A stretch of 64,000 nt of DNA from Halisarca cf. caerulea (lineage: Eukaryota > Porifera > Demospongiae > Chondrillida > Halisarcidae): contig CAUJGJ010000332.1 in assembly GCA_963170055.1 (NCBI GenBank), positions 2,100,001 through 2,164,000 of the forward strand, in the 5' to 3' direction. A model generated the notes under the pieces. The model made no database searches, had not been told where the DNA came from, and saw only the letters and a list, made by a program, of their open reading frames with translations. The stretch's first letter is position 1. Every line of letters starts with the position of its first letter. The position numbers were made by a program, and so were the translations under genes. Positions 22,301-28,571 of this stretch are shown piece after piece.

Positions 22301-25300
22301 GTTCCTGTTTCGCAATTTACCCTTGTTCCAAGTGTTTTCAGAAAACTTTTTTTTGATACAGCCTTTTTGCATGGTCATGTTTTAACCCTACACCCTTTTA
22401 CCATTTTTAATGGTTTTTATACTCCCTCTGATACAATGAGTCTAAGTGAGACCTTAAGGGAATCTGTCGAGAAGGAGGTACGTTTCTTCACCTCAGGGTT
22501 ACATAGAGTCTATGCTTCAAAACGTGTACTGTACAGCAGATTTAAAGCTTGTTTCTGTTTGTTTAGGAGAACATATGGTTTTGCTATTTTGGTCTGGAGA
22601 GGGAAGCATATCGATTGTGAAGAATAGCAATCTGGTAGAGCTGTTGGTTTTAGATATAGTCAACCTCTGTTAGTAAGTACAGTACCTGGGCTAGTAAGTA
22701 ATCCTGGATAATGAGTACTCGTTGCTCTGTCCCTACCTCATGCAATACCATTGAAATTACCTTGGGTAATACCATAGATACTCTAACCCCTGGATTGGCA
22801 ACTCCACGCCTACGCATGATACTAGGGTTGTTACGGTCTAGATAGGGTTTCACGTCATGAATACAATTATTTTGGCGCATGAATATTATTCAACCATACA
22901 AAGTCCAGTTGCTATTGCTATTTCAGATGTCAGAATCTCGACATGGAAGCAGAAACCTCGTTTATCTACGTATGCTGTCAGTCGGTGTGGGCTAAATGGC
23001 GGATTCCAACGATACCAAACACATGGTGTTCCGACGTACGAAAGAAGAGCTAGGTGTCGCACAGTAGACAACAGTCTAAAGTAACATTTAGTGGTAATGG
23101 AGGCTTACTGGAAAGCAGAACCATAGGAAAGATAGTTCAGTAGGTGCTCCGAAGGCTCCTCTTTCATATTTGTACAGCTTTTTAGCGAGACAAGCGACCG
23201 TGTTTGTGTACGTCGTTACAATGTGTATTTTTATATCGGTTTTGTGATCTTTCTAACAATAACTCCTTACTTATATTGTCTGCGTTTATTGTTCGTCTTA
23301 TACCAGATTCCTGAATATCTTTAGAAGGATTGAGCATGTCGATTGTCAGTGACTTTAACGATTTCATGTGTGCCTTAAAACTGTATTCCTTAGTGCCGCC
23401 TGAAGTACCAAAACAGTTCTAGACCGTAACAAGCCTGGTAACAGGATATGATGACATCATCAACACTTTGTATACAACATATAGCGTATAAAATTAATAA
23501 TACTTAATTTATACAGAATAGAGAAGTTGCCAATCCAGTGGTTAGAGTATCTATGGTAATACGTACCTCTGATGGTGAGTACTTATTTTTCCTTCCCTCG
23601 AGGCCACTTCAAGTTCTACTGTACTCAAAATCTGCAAAACTGTAACACATTCACTACAACCGATGAGTTTCGTCTTTTCTTTTACTATTATTCTTATTCC
23701 AGGATTTAAGTTTAACCCTTGTGAATTTCATAGTGTACATATTTCTTATTATGCGCTATGCATAGTACGCACTATTCGCAATTGTATAACTTTGTTATCA
23801 CGAACAGTAATATGTTGGTAATACAAAAGTAACATGGAATTGTATATTAATTTTTTTGATCCCTATCGTATATATAGATCCCCATAGATTTTCTTATTGT
23901 GAATGACTAATTTGTCTCTCTTTACCTACAGCTTCTTGCAAGGCTATCTCCAGACAGTACTCCACATCTCAAACCATACTATCCAAAGAAACTGTCTTGA
24001 TTGTGGAGTTTGAATTGTCTTGCTCTGGTGCCAGTTCAGAAAAAGTGAGTGTTGCATAGTCATAGTGACCTACGTAGATGCAAACGATTTTGTATATGTG
24101 CCTGTGAAAGCCTGAATTTTATACACCTGGTTATTTTAGTGACCTGCTACCATGAAGAGCCCATCACAGGGCTGCATACAGGATTTGGGGCTACAGAGAT
24201 TCCTAAAATCGAAGGAGGGAGGGGTTTGGTAATGCAATATGGGAGAGAGGGAAAGTAACTATGTGGAAGCTACAGTAGGAAGGGTATATCTGGGGCATTG
24301 CACAGATGTACGGTACTTCCCATAGTAATTTTAACGATTTGTTATGAACAATCAAATGAACAAATGAATAACGAAGGGTGAACAAATGTGGAATGAACGA
24401 GCAAACGAACGCTTGAACCCACGACGTCATAATTTGACATTTTCCAAAAAAATTATACAACTTCTATAAAGACGTCATTGTGTCGACTAGTTGAGAGATT
24501 CTTCGAATTCTTCCACAAGTAGGCGAAATGAGTGTATTTTCTTCAAAATGAACGAAATGAAATTTCATCATCCTTAGCTATCTTGCTGTCAATGAAGTCC
24601 AGGATAGCACGCGTCTTGGTGGGCTTTCTGCCAGTTACCGCTTCTGGTAATGGTGCCTGTATCTTTAATTTTCTTCAGGAAAATACGATATCCCGGGCTT
24701 TGTAACGTGGTGGCCTTCTGACTCTAGTGGATTCGCAATCTGAGACTTAGACTTGCCTATTCTGATTAGATAGAGAATTCGTTGTTTCACATAGTTAGAA
24801 TAAACCATAACGTTCGTCTGCACACTCCCTATACTTCAACATCTGCATGCGCATTATGACACTTCCACTATCACGTGATTGATCAGAATGAACGAAGGTT
24901 GAACGAAGGCTTGAATGAACCCTGATCGAATGCTGAATGAAGATGTAATGAATGAACAGTCGTCGTTAAAATTACTATGGGAAGTACCGTATGTACAGTA
25001 TATTATTAATTAGGGGGTCTGGGGGGTAGGGGGTATGTTCCCCTGGAGAAAATTTGATTTTTAGGCTTTGTAATGTGGTATCTGAGGCCATTTTTGACCA
25101 TTTAAGTAGGTTTATGAATGCATCACTGCAGTTTACATGAATGATATGCCAAGGGGGACCAACTGGGTCGCAAAAGGAGAGGGGAGAGCGAATTCTCTCT
25201 GCTTTCCTTGCCCCAAAGAATTCCTGGTATTCCTGCCAGTAGTGTAACATTGTAGATTTCAGTACTGTATGCGCTCAAATTTTTGCAGGATAAAACATGC

Positions 25301-28249
25301 ACAATTTTTGCAGATTGGAAGCCATGTGCAAAAGTTTTTAGCACATGAAAATTTAGGTTGAGTTCTTGTGCAATATCAGATATATACATTTTCCTTTGAT
25401 GTTCACTGCATCATACAAGAGGCTTTTAATTATGGCCATTTTGTTTCTACTCAGTATTACGGTACTTTTCATATTAAACTGGACAATGACCAACAGTCCA
25501 ACCGGCAGTCGAATAGTGAGCAGTCAATGCTCAGTAGGTGGTCACATAGGGGTCCATGGATGGTCACTTCCAAGCGGTCACCAAATGTTCAGAATTACAT
25601 CATAAACATTGCACAAGTGTCTTAATTTTTTTGCTATGTTTATTTGAGAAGTCCTTAGAGTTCTCTGCAGCTCCATAGCGCAAGTTGTTTTAGTCATGAA
25701 GGTAACAGCAAAACTTATCCAGATGTGTCCATTGTGACGAAACTTCAACTGCTTGAAAGTTACCGGTGGCAACATAGTGAGCAGTAGCTTTGTATTTGAA
25801 ACATATGTAACTTTGCTGCAACTGCTTCACCAAGGATCAGACTGAATAATTACATTCACGAATACAGCATCATGCACAAACTACAATCCCTTAGTAAATA
25901 GCACTTAACTAATAATCAATTGTCTACAAAGGCTACACCGTGCACTGATATAGCTAAAACAACACAACATAAAGCACAGCACAGCGCAATAGTTCAGTCT
26001 GTTACATCATCCCTTCCTCAATTTAGCTCATCCTGAGTGATGCGGTAAGGTTGAGAGTAGAACGTGATCGCAGATTGTACCTTGAGATAGGTCGGCTTCC
26101 AGGTTGTTCTACATCACTTTTGACTTTACATTTGTGTTCCTGAGCCACCAGCTCCGTTTGCTCATTACTGTCATTCGGGATAGGTAGAGGGTTATTTGAT
26201 GGGGATTGGTCTTCAAGAAACCATTGAATCCATTTCAGTAAAGTTCCAAGTGGAGTGGCACTTGGAGCCGTACCAATAGTACCCGGGTGGAAAACCTACA
26301 GGGCAGAAACAGACACGTGACTGATGGATCTGGATGGTGTGTTCCCCTTGAAGTACACTTTGGCGACTGTCAGATCAGGATCGTTGCGAGATAGCATGGG
26401 ATATGGACCATGCCAGGGCTGGGACAGTTTACGTAGCTTTCCTTGCTCATCCTGTGGGAAGCAAACATGTACCTGGTCCCCAATTCTGAAATTAGTTGCA
26501 CAGTCTTTCGGTCGTAATTTCGTTTGTATTCCCCCAACTGAGCTTGTGCCTGAGAAAGCTCAGATTGCATGGAGAGTATTGCATCCTTCAGCTCTTTATT
26601 CATGCTCTGCATTATGGGTATTTTGTCCGACAGCTGTTGTGCCTTATGGGCCGCACGTTCCCTCTCCTCCGACGGCTTGAGCAGGTCCTCCAGCCCACCT
26701 ATACAGTCTTGCAGGTTGGATAGTTTCTCATTGTTGTCTTGTTTCTGCTTCTGAATGGTCTCGTTCATTGACCCAATCTCAGCTTCCAAGTGAGCTCTAC
26801 TTGTGGTCACCTCCTTAGCTTGAGATCTCAAAAGTCTCTAATTTAAGACTAATTTCTTGAGCTTGAACGATAGCATCCTGCCGCGTTGCCTGCTCTTGTG
26901 ACAGCTTCTCCTTCAGCTCATCTCTCTCCGTCTGCAGTTTATTACATTCTGACTGGATTGAACGCTTGTCCATCACCAGTCTCTTCCTCTCCAACTGTAG
27001 CTTGCTGCTCTGTTCAGTCGAGGCACTGTTCTTCTCTAGTCCTGTTCTCTCAAGGTCCTTGACCTGAGGGACTGTACTTGTCATTCTTTCCTGTGAACTT
27101 CTTGCAGGGGTTTTGGACTCCAGATTACTTTTCACAGAGCGTAACTTTGGGTGATAGTAGATAATTCCAAGTTGTCTGCATACTCCCTCTGACAGCAATA
27201 GGTCATTTGTCTACAAAGGCTACACTATGCACTGATATAGCTAAAGCAACACAACATAAAGCACAGCACAGCACAATAGTTCAGTCTGTTACACATGTAC
27301 ACTTGGTTTAAGACGAAATGTAAGGCTACTGTCAGATCGACAATCTTGGTAGAAGAAAGACATGCTGTTACAAAGGTGTGAGTCGCCTGCTGTTGAGAAC
27401 ATTACATATACAAACTTGAGAGAATTGCCAGCCAATTGCGGAACCATTTTCAGGGAAATGGGTAGCAACTTTGAGAGATGTCTGCCTACAAAAGGACGAT
27501 GAAATGACCGAGATGAGAGCTGTAGAAGGGGAAATGGAAGTTTCTATCTCTTCTAGTCAACAATGCTTTTAGTAATCAAACATATGACACGTGATCCTTG
27601 TTACTATTTTTGGCCTGCCACTTCTTTGAGCTCGGTGGTCAATGCCTGGTCAAGCAGCGATCATCACCCAGATGGACAGTTGGCATTCAATGGTCTGACT
27701 GCTGGTCATTGTCCAGTTTACGTATTATGAAAAGTACTGCATGTTGAAAAAGTAATTTATATTGTGTCATTATTCTTTCTCCATTTTGAAGGATGTTTGG
27801 TATGCTATCATGAATGGCAAAATTTTACCAGTTGTGTACCATCCTGACACTAAAAAGTATCAGGTGTCATACTCTGATGGCCACTTTACTATTCCAAAGG
27901 GGACATATACCTTCCAATTTTTCAATGAGGCTGCTATTGGAGAAATTCGTAAGGCAAGTAATTTGTATTTTGTAGATTTGCAGAGCTTTACTGTGATATG
28001 TATCAAACACCACTATAGGCCTTGAGAAATGGAGAACAAATTACGTCCAATGCTGCGTTTACTATTGATCTTCACCATTCAGTATGTTTACCTGTACTTT
28101 TGTAGTAATGGTTTTTTTTGTTTACTTGCATTTTCTTATCACAGGGTGCTCAAGAGCAGTTTTGGTTGGCTACTCACTTTATTGCTAGTGTGATTGCGTT
28201 ATTGTTGTGGTGGTTTGCTTATACCGCAAAGGTCAAATTGCATAGCTAA
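8625..28249 (+). CDS. SSR4: Translocon-associated protein subunit delta (TRAP-delta / SSR4), complete five-exon gene
   Basis: Single-pass ER membrane subunit of the TRAP complex, which sits at the Sec61 translocon and helps secretory and membrane proteins enter the ER. Spliced CDS: 8625-8691, 23932-24044, 27792-27953, 28019-28081, 28145-28249; total 510 nt, 169 aa, close to the about 173 aa of vertebrate orthologues. Seen: signal peptide (residues 1-22, MWRKNVLAYCLVLAIALFGF...), a luminal domain with two cysteines (25 and 53) placed as in the family, the block ILSKETVLIVEFELSC, the block KYQVSY, the stretch GTYTFQFFNE then RKALRNGE, and one transmembrane helix (about 141-162) ending in a short basic tail TAKVKLHS. 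All exon phases join in frame (1,0,0,0). Intron 1 is 15,240 bp and intron 2 3,747 bp, both full of transposons; introns 3 and 4 are 65 and 63 bp. The family assignment is firm; exon 1 is the least certain part because of its distance. Confidence 0.9.
9077..9144. repeat. GACCGTCC palindrome, copy 1 (SSR4 intron 1)
   Basis: Perfect 13-bp ends AGCTAGACCGTCC (9077-9089) and GGACGGTCTAGCT (9132-9144) around a GC-rich centre GGCGCCCTACGGGCGG. A smaller hairpin ACCATAGACA/TGTCTATGGT (9039-9070) abuts it. Confidence 0.65.
9269..9463 (+). pseudogene. RecQ-like helicase fragment, broken
   Basis: One frame reads HEQFKYALTKLKNEGIMLIN, then a stop (TAG at 9350), then RASLRAHLAGMDTIVCLQMG and YGKST. This resembles the N-terminal part of RecQ-family DNA helicases: a Q-motif-like EQ, then the Walker A loop, here GYGKST at 9410-9427 (family: TGYGKS). 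The frame ends at TAG 9461-9463 and no motif Ia, DEAH box or later helicase motif follows. RecQ-like genes are often carried or duplicated by transposons in invertebrates; it may be cargo of a lost element. Identification rests on about 40 residues, so it is moderate. Confidence 0.5.
9807..9862. repeat. GACCGTCC palindrome, copy 2
   Basis: GCTAGACCGTCC (9807-9818) and GGATGGTCTAGC (9851-9862), one mismatch. Same family as 9077-9144. The two copies bracket the helicase fragment. Confidence 0.6.
9866..10832. other. No gene recognised; possible LINE 5' region
   Basis: Intronic AT-rich DNA leading into the LINE frame at 10833. It may hold the LINE's 5' untranslated region, but I cannot place a 5' end. 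Confidence 0.35.
10833..13255 (+). pseudogene. Decayed PHD-endonuclease-RT LINE (CR1/L2-like) with a 2A-like motif, 3' truncated
   Basis: Non-LTR retrotransposon polyprotein remnant in SSR4 intron 1. Order seen: a hydrophobic N-terminal stretch ending in the 2A-like YVEQNPGP (VEQNPGP at 11208-11228); a PHD finger (CLIC...CDGC..LFHRKC...WYCGWC); an apurinic-type endonuclease with LNCRS, SETWL, GDFNCN and SDHD; and the first third of reverse transcriptase (KRSGTDGLSAQWL, FRPVSVLPVV, SQFGFRPCHTTHN, SKAFD). Breaks: one extra C in the C7 run at 11850-11856 shifts the frame, and in-frame stops occur near 12214, 12298, 12385, 12808 and 13081. In RT motif A the catalytic Asp is Tyr (VYFSKAFD). The copy stops at a short hairpin and a (CA)n run instead of a LINE 3' end. 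Dead element; CR1/L2 placement is by domain plan. Confidence 0.85.
11208..11228 (+). other. 2A-like ribosome-skipping motif in LINE ORF
   Basis: Codes VEQNPGP, preceded by Leu-rich LALLLSY and followed by Asp and the PHD finger. Canonical 2A is D-[VI]-E-x-N-P-G-P; here the Asp position is Tyr. 2A peptides of this kind are known at the N-terminus of non-LTR retrotransposons in several invertebrates. Activity is not established from sequence. Confidence 0.65.
13277..13440. repeat. (CA)n microsatellite
   Basis: About 160 bp of nearly pure CA repeat that cuts off the LINE in the RT domain. Preceded by a 12-bp inverted pair GATATGGTGTGC / GCACACCATATC (about 13239-13273). Confidence 0.95.
13441..14359. 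other. No gene recognised; SSR4 intron 1
   Basis: AT-rich intronic DNA. Around 14010-14160 the motif CCACTTTTGGCTACC-like recurs several times in degenerate tandem. Nothing else identifiable. Confidence 0.5.
14360..14474. mobile_element. 780-bp MITE family B, copy 1, left fragment
   Basis: Starts GGTAGGCATCAAAAAAAGTTT next to TA and follows the B copies at 18969 and 31177 (AATTACGTTTCGATATGAAT, CACGAAGG, GGTGCTAA) until it is cut by the Tigger element. It resumes at 16487-16538 (CAGAAATCCCAGATTGAA) and again at about 18261-18335 (TGCAAAATCATTAGATCGAA). Confidence 0.75.
14475..16486 (+). mobile_element. Complete Tigger/pogo-type DNA transposon
   Basis: 2,012 bp between TA target duplications (14473-14474, 16487-16488). 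Terminal inverted repeats of 23 bp: CAGTGTAACCTGCATAATCC on the left and CAGTAGAACCTGCATAATCC on the right, two mismatches. Subterminal TAATCCG/TAATCCGGA motifs recur near the left end and as ATAATCC/TAATCTG near the right, likely transposase-binding sites. Contains one uninterrupted transposase gene. Inserted inside MITE B copy 1, within SSR4 intron 1, in the gene's sense direction. Confidence 0.92.
14668..16263 (+). CDS. Tigger/pogo-family transposase, intact, 531 aa
   Basis: Cut-and-paste transposase, Tc1/mariner superfamily, pogo/CENP-B branch; acts in the nucleus on the element's inverted ends. Domains: N-terminal CENP-B/psq helix-turn-helix (about 10-60, SQKELGEKFGVGRSTVSDIL), a second CENP-B-type DNA-binding helix region (about 75-140, ending NGWLTSWKQRYNI), and the DDE_1 catalytic domain from about 165. 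Catalytic triad: D175 in FNCDETGLFYR, D281 in LLFMDNCSSH, D313 in LQPLDAGIIK; 31 residues separate the second and third, inside the pogo/Tigger range. The C-terminus is acidic (EERDDSDEEDA). The ATG chosen is the first in the frame and begins MATSKRSHIEITLEKK as expected for this family. No stops or frameshifts, so the copy is probably young and possibly active. Confidence 0.93.
   Translation: MATSKRSHIEITLEKKVELIRASDSAPKPSQKELGEKFGVGRSTVSDILRKRQQYLDAWELNHSAKRQRIKNKSTPMDSLNELLFSFFSQARTKNLPISGPLLQSKALVFAEELDISDFRASNGWLTSWKQRYNIKQFKISGESSDVDPVVVSDFKERIGDILSKYDPKDVFNCDETGLFYRALPDKTLAQKREKVKGGKQSKERLTVLFACSFTGEKLKPVVIGKAQKPRAFMGIDISQLPVHWRFNKKAWMTSKIFNDWLCDLNRRMKLHKRSILLFMDNCSSHACKDLCLSNVSVKFFPANTTSCLQPLDAGIIKMFKLHFRKQLLKHVVARIDSCTSATELTKQLNVLHAVNWIARSWHMVPATTITKCFTACGFQWPGYTQPSEDSCEDVQAELCELLGTASSLGMSVDMDVEEYVVAESGVPTESIEGWEEALVQEYRETLQGSSNSMGDVEERDDSDEEDATVLQEISPHEALTYLGKLQQFFSHHDADNVVLVDRLLQSVEHGIIVQKQASLKQSSLDDYFKV
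16539..18260. mobile_element. TA-flanked TIR element (C), non-coding, inserted in MITE B copy 1
   Basis: 1,722 bp. Ends CAAGAAATAATAAAGTTTAC and, on the other strand, CAAGAAATAATAAAGTGGAC, flanked by TA (16537-16538, 18261-18262). MITE B sequence runs up to the left end and resumes after the right end. Interior has clusters of GTTAAC/CAGTTAAC motifs (about 16905-17000, 17424-17450), possibly ends of another nested element. Short open frames inside (for example 16573-16893) show nothing recognisable. Confidence 0.7.
18340..18940. mobile_element. MITE family A, copy 1 (right end missing)
   Basis: Begins GTACTTTTCATAATGTACTG and follows the copy at 25462-27737 through CAGAATTACATCATAAACAT and AGACATGCTGTTACAAAG to GGAAATTGAAGTTTCTATCT. 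The right terminal repeat present in the other copy is absent here. It starts inside MITE B copy 1 (after ATCGAATTACCTATG). Confidence 0.7.
18969..19751. mobile_element. 780-bp MITE family B, copy 2 (full length)
   Basis: Ends CAGTAGGCGTCAAAAAAG and, from the other strand, CAGTAGACATCAAAAAAAA, with TA on both sides (18967-18968, 19752-19753). 783 bp. Interior rich in AGATCGAATTACG-type motifs, non-coding. Tc1/mariner-like by TA target; no transposase seen for it here. Confidence 0.85.
19754..21075. other. SSR4 intron 1 segment with one weak coding remnant
   Basis: On the minus strand 19885-20022 reads MSSEEELYSDYVKQMMVQEG followed by FNAPSICLKLQFEGLSTTRR, then degrades. It faintly resembles the N-terminal part of transposon integrase-like proteins (SxRSVRRFC region), but this is a guess. 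A 17-bp unit TACAGTGGGGATTATAA is doubled at about 20110-20140. Nothing else recognised. Confidence 0.3.
21078..21453. mobile_element. TA-flanked MITE, Tigger-like ends (D)
   Basis: 376 bp; ends CAGTGGAACCTCTTTTATCC and, other strand, CAGTGGAACCTCTATTAACT; TA at 21076-21077 and 21454-21455. TATCCGG near the end recalls the TAATCCG motifs of the Tigger element. Inner halves also pair around GGGCACC / GGTGCCC. Confidence 0.85.
21993..22148. repeat. 156-bp snap-back palindrome
   Basis: Arms of about 75 bp with few mismatches: TAGTAAGTTGTTGAGC...ACGTTTCGG on the left, its complement on the right, with the turn at CTTCATCA-AAGC-TGATGAAG. Flanked by CATGATACTAT-type sequence on both sides (about 21951 and 22152). 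Confidence 0.8.
22170..22240. repeat. Right-end fragment of MITE family B
   Basis: GATTACTATACGATATGGGA ACTTTTTTATGAC...TGTA resembles the right terminus of B (ATTACGATACG, GGAAACTTTTTTTTGATGTC). Directly abuts repeat R1 copy 2. Confidence 0.45.
22239..22432. repeat. Dispersed repeat R1, copy 2
   Basis: Homologous to 131-320 (CCCTATGCTTGTCTAGCCCC, TTGTTCCAAGTGTTTT, TGGTTTTTATAC). Confidence 0.65.
22657..23631. mobile_element. TA-flanked MITE (I) interrupted by element H
   Basis: Left end TAGTCAACCTCTGTTAG after TA (22655-22656); right end, other strand, CAGTAGAACTTGAAGTGG before TA (23632-23633). The left end resembles the right terminus of the MITE at 3451-3626. The uninterrupted part is about 186 bp; the rest is element H. 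Confidence 0.55.
22773..23555. mobile_element. TIR element with 7-bp target duplication (H)
   Basis: 783 bp. Inverted ends CATAGATACTCTAACC then CTGGATTGGCAACT, about 31 bp with one mismatch. GTAATAC flanks both sides (22766-22772, 23556-23562). A 7 to 8 bp duplication fits hAT- or P-like elements rather than Tc1/mariner. No transposase inside. CATAGATACTC also occurs near 8858, 9147 and 29115. Confidence 0.8.
23932..24044 (+). CDS. SSR4: SSR4 exon 2 (luminal N-terminal part)
   Basis: Flanked by acceptor TTTACCTACAG and donor AAA|GTGAGT. Encodes SCKAISRQYSTSQ followed by the family block ILSKETVLIVEFELSC. 113 nt, enters in phase 1 and leaves in phase 0. Holds both conserved luminal cysteines. 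Confidence 0.9.
24310..24990. mobile_element. TIR element in SSR4 intron 2 (M)
   Basis: 681 bp with perfect 28-bp inverted ends starting ACGGTACTTCCCATAGTAAT. ATGT lies on both sides (24306-24309, 24991-24994), possibly a 4-bp target duplication. Interior has runs of GAACAAATGAA / GAATGAACGAA near each end. Non-coding. Confidence 0.75.
26330..26831 (-). pseudogene. Coiled coil joined to integrase C-terminal domain
   Basis: The frame 26370-26831 carries more coiled coil (SRAHLEAEIGSMNETIQKQK, LSDKIPIMQSMNKELKDAIL) and ends QAQLGEYKRNYDRKT, which is the usual lead-in to the integrase C-terminal domain. The domain itself is in another frame (about 26330-26500): FRIGDQVHVCFPQDEQGKLR, then KLSQPWHGPYPMLSRNDPD and VAKVYFKG, the GDxVxVxxP...RKLxxxWxGPY signature of gypsy-type integrases. 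So at least two frame breaks lie in the composite. Confidence 0.7.
26815..27198 (-). pseudogene. Retroelement protease scrap fused to a coiled coil
   Basis: Begins within the LTR-element protease (LLSEGVCRQLGIIYYHP, typical of Ty3/gypsy-like Pol just after the protease active region), but the Asp-Thr/Ser-Gly active site is missing. After about 40 residues it turns into a charged coiled coil (LQLERKRLVMDKRSIQSECN, KLQTERDELKEKLSQEQ). It then passes, with a frame change, into the frame 26370-26831. The coiled coil is not a normal part of Pol at this place, so it may be captured host sequence. Not functional as a protease. Confidence 0.65.
27792..27953 (+). CDS. SSR4: SSR4 exon 3 (luminal core)
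   Basis: 54 codons starting DVWYAIMNGKILPV and containing KYQVSYSDGHF and GTYTFQFFNE, the most typical TRAP-delta segment. Acceptor TTTTGAAG. The donor is GC, not GT: AAG|GCAAGT. Frame and homology (RK|ALRNGE) require this site; the nearby GTAAGG inside the Arg-Lys codons would shift the frame into an early stop. Confidence 0.9.
28019..28081 (+). CDS. SSR4: SSR4 exon 4
   Basis: 21 codons, ALRNGEQITSNAAFTIDLHH plus Ser, phase 0 on both sides. Acceptor CACTATAG, donor TCA|GTATGT. Matches the luminal segment just before the membrane helix of TRAP-delta (RKAxRN...FTVxxxH). Confidence 0.9.
28145..28249 (+). CDS. SSR4: SSR4 exon 5 (transmembrane helix and stop)
   Basis: Acceptor CTTATCACAG. Encodes GAQEQFWLATHFIAS, then a hydrophobic run with WWFAYTAK, and ends KLHS-TAA. 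This is the single C-terminal membrane anchor with a short cytosolic basic tail. I see no canonical AATAAA within the next 100 bp; a weaker ATAAAT lies just after the stop. Confidence 0.9.
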   Translation, partial: GAQEQFWLATHFIASVIALLLWWFAYTAKVKLHS

Positions 28250-28571
28250 ACACATAAATATATATGTAGGAATAGGTTATATTGTTTATCAATACTTGAT
28301 TGATTTTTCTCAATACCCTATTAATGAATAGATACTTTGTATGAACTGCTGAGTATTGCGTACATGCAAAGCTGGAATGCCTTAATATATTGCAGTTTTA
28401 TGTGGGTACAAAATTGAGAACTAGTACCAATTTTAGTGTGTTGAACACCTGCCCCTAGTAATATTATTTGTCTTAACTCCTGATGACTTTTTACATCAAA
28501 GGAACCCACTGGGTAGTATTTGTGGTACTACCCAGCTAGCTAGGGCAATATCACCTAAGTTCCCATCTTAA

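Larger units (their letters stand above)
25806..27293 (-). mobile_element. Internally rearranged Ty3/gypsy-type LTR retrotransposon
   Basis: Reads on the minus strand. The 3' LTR is complete (25806-26006, 201 bp, TGTAAC...GTTACA); the 5' LTR keeps only about 86 bp (27208-27293). CATA before and CATG after the element fit a 4-bp target duplication with one change, and the MITE A sequence continues across it. Inside, only a protease scrap and the integrase C-terminal part remain; gag, RT, RNase H and the integrase core are absent, and a coiled-coil segment takes their place. Confidence 0.85.
25462..27737. mobile_element. MITE family A, copy 2, split by an LTR element
   Basis: Left terminal GTACTTTTCATATTAAACTG and its inverted partner at 27702-27737 (CAGTTTACGTATTATGAAAA). 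Sub-terminal GACAATGACCA(A/G)CAGTC also pairs. Parts 25462-25805 and 27294-27737 correspond to the continuous copy at 18340; together about 788 bp. The interruption is the LTR remnant at 25806-27293. Confidence 0.8.
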
